From the NCBI GenBank assembly GCA_035582835.1, contig JAYKAV010002109.1, positions 2,302,701 through 2,366,700 on the forward strand: 64,000 bases of DNA. Direction: 5' to 3'. Positions 49,948-60,436 of the stretch are shown here, one piece after another (positions within the stretch are counted from its first letter, which is position 1; every line of letters starts with the position of its first letter). This DNA comes from Phoebastria nigripes (Eukaryota; Chordata; Aves; Procellariiformes; Diomedeidae). The notes under the pieces are model-generated. The model made no database searches. It was not told where the DNA came from and saw only the letters and a list, made by a program, of their open reading frames with translations. Position numbers and translations under genes: made by a program.

Positions 49948-52900
49948 GCTGAGTCAAGCAGCGGGAGCCCTGGTCTCAGCTAAATCTAGGGAGAAGTTTT
50001 TGAGCTACGTTTATGATGTTTTATTTTAATNTCCCTAATAATAAAAAGCAGACCCAAGAAGCCAATGAGGACTGGAAGCTGAATCCACTCTGAAAATAGT
50101 GTGAAATAGTCACTAAAATCATCGAGCTCTTCCAGACAGAAGGCACAGTGCCTTGTCTACAGGGACCGTGAAATAAGGGTCAAGTTCTTAACAGGTTTCT
50201 TGTCTGTCTCACCTTTTCACTGCACTGGCTCACAGTGCTAACCACCTGCCGAGAGGTTTTGTAGCCAAAAATTGCTGCTGCTGCTGCTACTGCACTGAAC
50301 TTAAAAATAAAACCACAACAACTCGAAATGCAGGAGATGTTTTCCTTCAGAGAAAACCTTCGTACTGCAGCTGGTGGACTGAATTTGACTGGGAAGCTAA
50401 CAGAAGCTTGAGGAACAAAAATAATAAAACTCAGTGACATGGGGAATTGCTGATGGACATGTAGCGGGACTCCAAGGGCAAGGCTCGGTCATGGTCATAT
50501 CTGTGTTAAAAGAGTCTTGGCTCCTTTTTTAGGATTGGGTATTTTGATACTTGCCGCCATTAGGGAGCATTTCTAATCATTCTTATAGGCAAAACACAAG
50601 CCCCATTAAGAGAAGAGCTAAAAATGCAGGTTTCGCTCACTCTGAAGAGTCTGTGAAAGAGAAGACGGACTCCTCGTGGAGACCTGAAAAAAAAAAAAGC
50701 TGTTGTAAGGACTTGGAGAACACGGGTCCTAAGGAAACACTCAGTAGTTTGGCTATCATCAGAAATTAGAGAGTATTCAAAGAATTGCTAGAACTGTTGA
50801 AGACGCCTGAAACAAGGAAAGATGAAAAGACTTTAATGGCAGGGTTGTGGATGGTCTTTGTTGGCTGAAGAACATGTTGTCAAGACTGTCCTTCTCTCAC
50901 AGGGAACAAAAGGACTACGTCTGGCTGCAGAGCTGTCGAGACACCCGCCAGAAGGGAGGAAACGCTGCGGGCTGGGAGGAGGAAGGCGAGGAGGAGCTGC
51001 AGATGGCTTCTGACAGCTATTGGTATGAACAAGGCTTCTGGAGGGCAGGTCTTTATTTTGGAGCTGAGCTCATGCAATTTGTGACTGCAGGGGAGAGAGA
51101 GAGAAATGAAAGCTGGCCCTGAAACACAGCTATAGAGCTGTCCAGTTCTTGGCAATTAGTTTATACCTACCTCTGCTTGATCAGAGCATGTATTGTCACC
51201 ATCTAAAATGGTTTCAGGTTGTCCAAGTGCATTTTTAAGAGAAAAGGAAAACGTGATGTTGTTTGCTTCCCAAGCTCTTAAAAAATAAAGCTACCATTGC
51301 ATGTAAGAGAGAGCAGAGCTGTGTGGAATGGAAAGAGCAAAGGAAGAGTCCCGACAAGTGACTTACGGGAGGAAAACTGGTAGCTAATGCAAAGGCTCCT
51401 GGTTAAGAGCAAAGAGCATGCTGCTGGGATGTAGCGAAAAGCATGACAGGACATATCACCGTCATCTCCTCCGTCTCTTTAAACATCAAAGCAAGTTAAT
51501 TTGGGGAGACATGCTGAAGGAAAGAGACCTTTTTATTCTGCATCCTTCTTTTGTATTAGTGTTTTACTTGTGTCAGTGTATTACTACAGAGAGGATGAAA
51601 AACTTCCAGCTCTGCATTTAAACCCGATGTTTCATCCACCAGTCCTTCACAGACTTATCGTGGCAGTATAGGAAGCTTCACGTATTAAATTCTCTGAAGT
51701 AAACATGGTGAAGGCTGCAGCGAATGTTTTGATGTTAGGCTAGTCTGGCATGTATTAATGGCCTACATGAATTTTCTTTTTCTAGCTTTCAGATTATTAT
51801 ATCTCTTTTTCTGTTCACAATATTAAGGCAACAAAAAATTTGGCTCTAGTCACGCGCTGGGAATATCTCTGTAGTCACTGCACAGCCAGTCCTCCAAGCA
51901 AATATTTAGTCTAACTAAACATCGTGAATGAAGAGGCTATTGGAGTATAAAGTAAGGGCATAATCTCTGAGGTTTTAACCAAGGCATTATAAAGACCTAA
52001 TAATAGCAGGGCTTTGCAGAGATGCTAAGATAAAGAAAAAGCCATCTTGAGAATGCCTTCAAGAAAAGCTTTGCCTGTCACCAGTCACTTGGCAACATGA
52101 AAGACAAGCTTGGACTGAAAATCACACAGAAAAATGAAGATGGCATAATAATCATTGTCATAATTTTATGAATCTGACACTCTCCTTGCCAGCACATCCT
52201 GAGTGACCCCATCAGATATCTCTGCAAGGCAAAATGACTCTTTAATATTTAAGCCCACGTTCAAATATTTCTGTAAGGCAAATTTTACCATGGGATGATG
52301 GAGGAGAAGAAGAAGATGATGAAGCACAAAAGAATAAAATGTCTTTTCTCAGTGGAACACTTCTCCACATCATTGCCTGGATTGCATTCCAGTGCTCTCC
52401 TGTACACTTGAACTTGAGCTTGTCTCTCCTCTGCCACCAGAGTGAGCGTCCCTCAAAGGCAAAATAAGTCCCATTTGCAATGTTGCTGGACTGTTTTCTT
52501 CAAACAATAAATGTTACACAGAATATACAGACCAAGTTCCCTGAACGCATTAGGAAAATCAACGGGCAATTTTGTTTCAAATCCTACTTTCCAGCCAGCA
52601 AATAATGAATAACAAGGGAATCTGGTATCAATAGTTTGGAAGTTTTATTACTGTTGTCAAGTTTCCCATTATTATTGTTTTTTTTCCAAAGTAATATGGT
52701 TTACCTAATGTGGTGAGAAGCAGATGGTTTATTGCTTATAAGCGCTTATATGATTCTTGCAGAAGTATATTGAACACTTCTTTTGTTTTCATCAAATAAA
52801 TATTTTCCATTTATTTGCTAGAAGAAGGGGAAAGGCAAATATAAATTATATTATAAACAAATGAATATGGATATATTGACAGGAAATGAAACATTGTAGT

Positions 52901-54879
52901 AATAAATATTCTAATATTTTGTTTTCTTAAAAGAAAAGAAGCGGGACTTAACAGCCACTCAAATTTTAAAATTCATAAATGCAAAGATTTTAGGGCCAAA
53001 AAGAGGAGTTACAAAAATGTAGTCTGATCTACATAATACCTACATAATGCAGGCTATCGATCCACGTGTAATAATTTTGGCATCACACTGACAATTTCTG
53101 TTAAGCTGGAACATATTTTGGAAAGAGATCGTCCAGTTTTGACTTCAGAAATTCTCATGTTGACCCTGCGACTTTTGATACTATAAGCCCTATGTTCTGG
53201 AAAACTGAATTAAGAGAGTGAATCTATTCTGAGCATAGACTTGTCTGCCCAATGCAACAGGATCCCCTCTGAAGGTAACAAGTTGCATGTGAGACTTGCT
53301 GCAAGATATTTTCCTGTTTCTCCTTAATTTAGTTACACAGTCCAGTCAATTCTGAATTCAGTAGAACTTTATATTATTCCCAGAGGAATTCTGCGCAGAA
53401 AAATGATAACAAAGGATCTTTCTGCAGTTTTTCCCTGTTTACCAAACTGATGATGGCAAACTGAAGAGATAACTTATGCAGATGAGGCACCTGTATTAAC
53501 AATCCTCTCTGTTTTCCAGCAGCTCAAAGTTAAGCCTTACCCAAATACCTGTATGCTCATGAAGTTTACTTTTCTGCAGGGAGGAAGCTGTGACTAGTTC
53601 TGGTGGTACAAGTCTCTGTATGAAAGCATCCTTTTCCTTGGCAAGGTAGAAGCATATTTGACAAGCACTTCTTCAAGGCACTTTCTTCTTGTATCTATGC
53701 TTTGAAGATTGTCACAGTGATTCACAGGTTTGAGCGTGCCCTCTTATTTGGAGCTGTTTGGAAGACTGTAAACATGTTGGTGATATTAGCAAGCAGACTA
53801 AAAACAGACGATCCTGTTTCCCTTAATATGAAAACATTTCAGTATTCTCTGCTCAGAAAAACATATGCAGTCCTAGTCAAAGCAACACCTAGTTCATCTT
53901 CTATGAAAAAAAAATATTCCTGTTGTAACTTCACAATGTCTTCGCTGAAGTCAATGGATTTATATTAGAGAAGAACTATATTCTTTATGTTAATTTTTTT
54001 GTATAGGTTTAGATACCTTTGACATGAACACACTTAGGGTACATTTAAAACTCTGAATATGGCTGCAAAAAGTGATCTTTTTTTTCCCAGAGATATGTAA
54101 TCTGGAGAATCCATCTTATATAAAGCACTATGGATGTCAAGGAATTGTAACATACCTAAAGGGCAATTTCTGAAAAAAATAGATGATATTATGATAAAAG
54201 TGATGGCAAGATAAGATGAAATTTGCACTGCCTCTGTCCATACTATACATGTTTTGTGGCTAAATAGAGGACTTCAATCTCAAGAGATGTCAGAACAGGA
54301 GCTTTTGTGAACACTAAAATATACTAAGAGAAAAGCACTGCACAAAACCACTCAGCAATGTCAAGACATATTTTTTAGCAAGTGATTATGAAATAATTTC
54401 TCTATAGTCCTGAAAAACTGAATATTTCTTGCATTTTTTGCAATGTTAACCCTGATTTCCAAACCATTTGTTAAGGGTGTTTTAATACCAAATTAATGTA
54501 AGGTATCATATATTATTACTAACAGACATTAATAAAACAGTTATGTCACCTAACGGAGCATGAAAAATATAAATTTGTAATGAAGCTCCATGTAAAAGCT
54601 GGAATGTGAATACAATACCTCTGACTGAATAGCAGAGACTGCAGTGGGTTCCTATTGAAAAAACAAAAACCAAAACAAAACCAAACTATAAAACGTTGTA
54701 CCAATAAACGTCAGCAGCAGAAATTAACTGCTTCCTTCCTATTTTATGAGGCAAAAATTGCTTGCTTTCGAAGTTGAGAATTTTCACGAGCTTCGCCTTG
54801 CCGAGAGTCAAGGCAGGTGAAGTCCCACGGGAACGCTTCCACCCCTCATTACAGCTTCATCAGCGGAGAAAAATCTTGC

Positions 54880-55110
54880 AGGTGAAAGAAAGTCCTGACT
54901 GCCTACGAAGCGCAAGGCGGTGGCCGCCTTGCTCGGCCCCGGGCTGGCCGGTGGCGGCCGCCGGCCGGCGGGGCTGCGCGGGGGCGCGGTGCCGGCAGAT
55001 GGCACTCCAGAACGGGTAACGCCGGCAGCGGGGCTCCGCGGGCCTGGCTGCGGGCAGCGAACGTCCGCCCCCGCCAGCCCCTTGCACCGGCGTCAGAGTC
55101 AAGGTGCTTG
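54880..55110. promoter_or_regulatory. Orphan CpG island
   Basis: About 230 bp with more than twenty CpG dinucleotides by eye, GC boxes and runs such as GGCCGCCGGCCGGCGGGGC, flanked by AT-rich DNA. No known gene start is visible in it. A plus-strand donor-like CGG|GTAACG ends at 55015. It sits 5.3 kb upstream of the CNKSR-like start codon and in the same direction could be the promoter and non-coding first exon of that gene. It could equally be the start of an unannotated non-coding RNA. Confidence 0.55.
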
Positions 55111-57863
55111 GAGAAAGCAGAGTAAGGGCTGATGCCTCCCCAGGGCGAACACACCTCCCAGCACCGGCTGGTGCCTGGGGTGGAGAAGGTACAACATACG
55201 CTCACCTCGTATACCCAGCCTGTTTCAGAAGTTAATTCAAAAGCAGNAGGACAGATCTGTCAGAGACGCTTGTTGGGAGTTGGGAGTGGTCTTCCCCTTT
55301 CCTTACAGCCCTTGTACGGGCTGCTCAAAGCACAGGAGGCCTCCTCCAGCTCTTCTGAACTTACGTGAGGACAGCCAAAATCCAACCCTTCAGCTTGCAA
55401 ACTCAGGGTTAAGTAAGGCGAAGGTTTATAATTAAATGGGAATGTCTGTTGATCCCTATCACAAATGTAAGTTGGGGTTTTTGTTCCTCGTAGCACAAGC
55501 TTTACTGCTCTCATACAAATTAATCAAAGGCAGTTCTCTTGCCCTCCATCTTTGAAACACAAGAGTCTCGAGAGTTACGATGCAAAGAAGAGATTGCGTG
55601 AAAGCAGCATCAGGCAGAACCCAGCTTAGAACAGAACTGATCAAGACTAGTAATTTAGCTACATTCTGTCTTTTAAAAACGTCCTTTTCCACAAAAAGCA
55701 GCTGTATAATACATGAATGTTACATGGTAAAAAACTTTTAATGATAACCAAGAGTTCAACAGTCATTTCCTTAGAGATTTTGCTTATATTTCCGTTAGTA
55801 ATATAAATTATAGATGTCCTAAGTTATAACACTACATACCACCTTTTCAGGGCATTCATTACTTATTTAATCTGAAACCGCATGCTTATGTTTTCCATAA
55901 TGGCTATCAAATGCAATGTCAAGATTTTCGTAAACTAACCTGCTTATAAAGGACTTACTTCACAACATGCGGGTTATTTCTTCATCTAAGAATATGAGAA
56001 TAATTGTTACGAAATGAAAACTGCAAGAAATATATGATTGCTCTAGGTGTTATACTAACTATGTTATCAGGTTTGAGCATAATCATTAATTGGAAAGTTA
56101 TCACTGGCCATGAAATACACAAGAATATTTAACTGCCTCCAGTGACCATGAAAATACAGAGAATGATGGTTTAATTAGTAATCCCACAGATACCAGGCAG
56201 TGCTCAGAAGCTAAAGAACTACCAGCATTATTGCTGTGGAGAAGGAGGGACTCAAAACCTTTCAACCAGTCTGTTCAGCCTTAGGCCTTTGCTGTCAAAG
56301 ATGATAGCAGTGATTATGGCCTGAAATTACCAGATTATTTTATATAGGCCTTTGACAACAACGTTGCATCATATAGTGAAAGGTCTGTTTCCTTTCTGTT
56401 TCAAATGCCTTACTTTGCTCCGATGCCTATGCAGACTTCAGTCAGAAAGTATTTCTCATTTACATGACCTAGATAGAATAATAGTGAGAAAGATGTTCCT
56501 TGATCTTTTTCCTCTTGATTTGCTATATACAGCCTGGAAGAAAAACATAATCATGGGAATGCATTGTTTCTTTTATGTCGGTATTAGGAGGCAATACTAG
56601 GTAGATTGGGGGATAGATCTAGGCAGAAGCCTTGCAATAAAGACAGAAAAACACATGGAATAGCTTTAGGGATTACACAGTTTTGCTTATGTTTTAAAAA
56701 AAGTTCCTTGCTTAGTGACTTTTCAAACTTGATTTTACTACAGTGACCTATAGCTGACAGTAACTGTAAACTAGGTGATTTAACTCTAGCACAGCTATGT
56801 TTAGAACCATGCATGTAATAAGGACAATAGCTCAGTGCAATGGGTGGCTTATTCCATGATTACTCATTTCAGAGTCATTACCTCAGCTGGCATACTGGAC
56901 AACCTATATTAAAAAGTGCTATGAACTGACTTGAACTGTGGTTACAGAAATAGTCTGTACGCATCTTGACTCCACTTGGCCTTAGCTATTGCTCAGTTGT
57001 ATCCATTACTGTGGTCAGTCACAGGTTCCTTTTCTGATCTAGACAAGGCTTCCCATGTTTCTGTGATATTGTCAGATGACAACATGAGAAATAAATCTTT
57101 CTTGAAATAACAAAGCAAGAAGCAGAGGAAATACCCAGGTATGATCTTCCATGGACTGCCACAATGAACGTACCCATGAGATAAGTTAAAGGAACATTTG
57201 TCTGGGTTTAGAATGATTCGTGACAAACTATAGCTATGCGCACTGATCTGTGCAACGGATAATGAAGCTGAATAAATCATCTGCTCAAGAAGGAGAGAAA
57301 CAGAGTTACTGTTTTTAACAACTTTAAATATTTCATTCCAAGAAGTAGTACAAAAAGTAGACAGTTGTCCAAAAGGTTGTGGAATCCCAAAATACAGACA
57401 AACTGTGACTAGTAATAATAAAGAAAACCACAGGAGGTTATCTAATAGTCAAGATCTTTCAGATAAATTATAGTTACTGCCTGAACTAGCACCATGGTGG
57501 TGAATAACAGTATGAATAAATGAAACTGCAAACCATCTTTGTGGTGAGAAGCCTCAGTAACAGGACATGAAAAAGTTTTAAAAAGTTCTCATTCTGAAAA
57601 TGGAAGTACTGATTCCAAAATAATAGATTTGAGCTTCTTTTGTCATCCAAGGACAATTAAAATGAATGGAGGTATGCCCACTGACATTGATGGGCTTTGA
57701 ATTCAGGCTCCATCCTCTTTCAAAAATATGTCAAAATATAAAAAAAAAGGTCTGCCCAGTCAAGCACGGGTAGGAAATGGGAGACAAAAGGACATTGACA
57801 GAACGTCTGTCAAATTACAGGAATTAGGGAAATAGTCCGAATAATCATGAAGGAAGATTATTT
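55111..57863. other. Intergenic sequence between the orphan CpG island and the CR1
   Basis: No recognised gene, RNA or repeat. It would be part of a 5' intron if the 54.9 kb island starts the CNKSR-like transcript. Confidence 0.6.
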
Positions 57864-58449
57864 CATAGAATCATAGAATCATAGAATCATTAAGGTTGGA
57901 AAAGACCTCTAAGATCATCAAGTCCAACCGTCAACCCAACACCACCATGCCCACTAAACCATGTCCCTAAGCNNNNNNNNNNNNNNNNNNNNNNNNNNNN
58001 NNNNNNNNNNNNNNNNNNNNNNNNNNNNNNNNNNNNNNNNNNNNNNNNNNNNNNNNNNNNNNNNNNNNNNNNNNNNNNNNNNNNNNNNNNNNNNNNNNNN
58101 NNNNNNNNNNNNNNNNNNNNNNNNNNNNNNNNNNNNNNNNNNNNNNNNNNNNNNNNNNNNNNNNNNNNNNNNNNNNNNNNNNNNNNNNNNNNNNNNNNNN
58201 NNNNNNNNNNNNNNNNNNNNNNNNNNNNNNNNNNNNNNNNNNNNNNNNNNNNNNNNNNNNNNNNNNNNNNNNNNNNNNNNNNTTCACCAGCTTCGTTGCC
58301 CTCCTCTGGACACGCTCCAGCACCTCAATGTCCTTCTTGTAGTGAGGGGCCCAAAACTGAACACAGTATTCGAAGTGCGGCCTCACCAGTGCCGAGTACA
58401 GGGGGACAATCACTTCCCTACTCCTGCTGGCCACATTATTTCTGATACA
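57864..58449 (-). mobile_element. 5'-truncated CR1 LINE fragment, interrupted by an assembly gap
   Basis: Read on the minus strand, the right part encodes the conserved C-terminal end of the CR1 reverse transcriptase ([20 protein letters not shown], then ERVQRRATK). The left part is the CR1 3' UTR, with the hallmark CTTTTCCAACCTTAATGATT and three tandem copies of an ATTCTATG unit. CR1 is the dominant LINE of birds; it is usually 5'-truncated and lacks a poly-A tail. An N run at 57973-58282 replaces the middle, so its full length and subfamily cannot be read. The copy is a dead fragment. Confidence 0.95.
57973..58282. other. Assembly gap (310 N)
   Basis: A run of N inside the CR1 copy. It probably reflects assembly difficulty in an interspersed repeat; no coding inference is possible across it. 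Confidence 0.99.
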
Positions 58450-60199
58450 GAAAGAAAGATTCTGATTACATTTCATGTAATTGTGTCCAAATACTAAATT
58501 CATACACAACATAGCTTATCTCAAATTCCTCTATGCTTGTATTGAGCTTAAAAAAATTTATAAGAGGTGATCATTTTGTGAACATAATTTTAAGAAAGCA
58601 TAGCATCAGAAAAACCAGCTTGTACAGTTTCCAATAGCTAACAGAAATATTTTTTCTGAGTATCTCAATTCTGGTCCACTATTGCCTAAAAAGAGAAGTA
58701 TTGTGTATTTGAAATCTTTGTCATTATTATGTCCATCGTAAACAGCTATTTAGACAGAACTAAAGCTACTGAAAGTGGTCTCCCAAAACTCATAAAGGAA
58801 GCTGACATGCTGTTCAGCTGGAAACAGCCTTCTTGAAGGAGAATTGATGTGAATCCTTTTGTAAAGGAGATCTGTGCTCTGAGCACTCAAAATACATCAT
58901 AGAATACTAATCACACTACTTCCCAAAGCAAAAGAAAAATAAGAAAGGATAGAGTGCATCACTGAACTGAGAATGGTACATCACTTTGGAGACATTTGGG
59001 GGAGGGAGGATGCCCGTCTGCATCCTTATCTATATAGACTTAAAGAAGAACCCTGAAACAGTATAGCATAAATATTCCATTTGTATTTTATGTTCCCCCA
59101 TATGAGAAAGAAAGGACAGATCTCAGCCTGGGTAAATTAACACAGCTCTAGTGGAGTGAGGGAGACATGGTAACAATATCATCTTCTTACCCTAATGTGC
59201 TGGTGGAACTTGGAGCAGTGCGGGAAGAAAAGGCACAGATGAAAGATTACTGAAAAGAAANGTGGAACTGCTTTGTTCTGTTTTTTTTTTCTGGAATCTG
59301 AGTTTCTCCCCCTAAAATAAAACAGTGGGGCTGCATATCTCAGACAATGGATCAAACAGAAAACACACACCTCTTCAACCACATGATGCAGAACGCGTGC
59401 TGCATGAGGTGCANAGAGTGACAAAAGGGTCCAAAAAGCACTGTTCAGCACATCTCGTTAAAATGTTTCACCTTCATCTTATGGAAGGGTAGTAAACTTC
59501 AGTATTAGGAATATTTAAAACATTTTTTTTCTCCCTAACAAAAGGGAGAGATTGACTAATGGTCCCAGTGCTTTGAATCCAAATACTTGCTATNCTTGTC
59601 TATATTGAAGTGCTGTAGTAGTAAAAAATGACTCTTTGATGCTGTCATTCTTTCACTATAAAATAAGAAGCTCATAGGAGGAAATATATTGGCCCTGCAT
59701 GTGGCCAGAAAAAAGAGTTTTCTTCCAATAGTTTTTTCTTGGGTAAGACTTTTTATACTGTGTTTGACATTCTGAATTACATGATTATATAGTGTAAGAC
59801 TCCAGCAACATTTTGTATTGTAAAGATGGAGATGCTCAGCATTTTGCCAGATGCCGAGTGATATTCTGATATTTCTATCTTCTCTTTAAACTGAGTGACA
59901 GTCAGCATATTCACAATGAAGCCAAGACAATCTGCTATCAAGTTACAGTAGTGATATTTTCCCTGATGAAGATCCCAGAGCTTGTTGGAATAAAGCTCCT
60001 TAAAACTCACTGCCTGGAATAGCTCCAGCTTGAATTGCTCTCTGTGTAATATAATTTTATATTTGTGCCAGTCTAATAAGTAGATCACTGGGTAGAGGCT
60101 TTTGTAAGTAAGTCTATATGTACTGCACCATTTCCTGGCTCTCTGCTCCAGTGTGTTGCAGGCTGTGTGCAGTGGGGGAGGTGCCAGAGCTGATCAAGC
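58450..60199. other. Upstream flank of the CNKSR-like gene
   Basis: AT-rich sequence without supported features. A 103-codon minus-strand frame at 59777-60088 shows no recognisable motif. Confidence 0.6.
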
Positions 60200-60372
60200 A
60201 GTGTAATTTTATACATTACTGAATCAGTGCAGGAGAAACCTGGAGGGACAAAGCATCATCTTCTCTTTGGACTGCACTGTAAAATCCTACAGCTCTCTTA
60301 GCCCAGCCATGCTCTGATACATTTTTTCTCTCCTTTTTCTGATTTTGGTGTGAATGATAAAGTGATCTGATG
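60200..60372 (+). other. Probable 5' UTR or 5' flank of the CNKSR-like gene
   Basis: The stretch upstream of the start codon is not CpG-rich. It holds a TATA-like TTTTATACA (about 60206-60214), which could define a start near 60240. It also holds possible 3' splice sites (CTCTCTTAG near 60292-60300, and a pyrimidine tract ending in GATAAAG at 60362). The ATG could therefore lie in a first exon here, or in a second exon spliced to a remote promoter such as the CpG island at 54.9 kb. The sequence does not decide between these. Confidence 0.35.
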
Positions 60373-60436
60373 ATGGCTCTCGTTATGGAACCTATTAGCA
60401 AGTGGACGCCCAAGCAGGTAGTGGATTGGATGAAAG
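60373..60436 (+). CDS. CNKSR2-like: First coding exon of a CNKSR2-like connector enhancer of KSR
   Basis: The frame starts MALVMEPISKWTPKQVVDW and continues through Met-Lys into the first base of a Gly codon, then meets a GTATGA donor at 60437 (21 codons plus one base, phase 1). It is the N-terminal start of a SAM domain and matches the CNKSR family: human CNKSR2, from memory, starts MALIMEPVSKWSPSQVVDW. CNKSR proteins are membrane-associated scaffolds (SAM, CRIC, PDZ and PH domains) linking Ras, Raf and Rho-type signalling. The ATG at 60373 is preferred over the adjacent ATG at 60370 because it gives the family's Met-Ala-Leu start and has A at -3 and G at +4. Four differences from CNKSR2 within 22 residues, one of them shared with CNKSR3, leave the paralogue open. 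Later exons are not in the window. Confidence 0.85.

Larger units (their letters stand above)
44301..54879. other. Intergenic sequence, no supported gene
   Basis: About 10.6 kb. It contains a small GC-rich patch at about 45530-45650, the inverted repeat at 48302-48329, a 47-codon frame with a signal-peptide-like start at 49804-49947, and a CTG/CAG-type short repeat near 50273-50289. Otherwise nothing was recognised. Confidence 0.65.

Noticed and set aside
54762..55205. Several open frames on both strands over the orphan CpG island
   Set aside because: Explained by CpG-rich composition; none resembles a known protein, although the island itself is kept as a feature.
59777..60088. 103-codon minus-strand frame just upstream of the CNKSR-like exon
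   Set aside because: No recognisable motif, AT-rich composition and no splice logic; likely chance.
60370..60372. Upstream adjacent ATG as the CNKSR-like start
   Set aside because: It has C at -3 and would add one residue to the family's Met-Ala-Leu start; the next ATG fits better.
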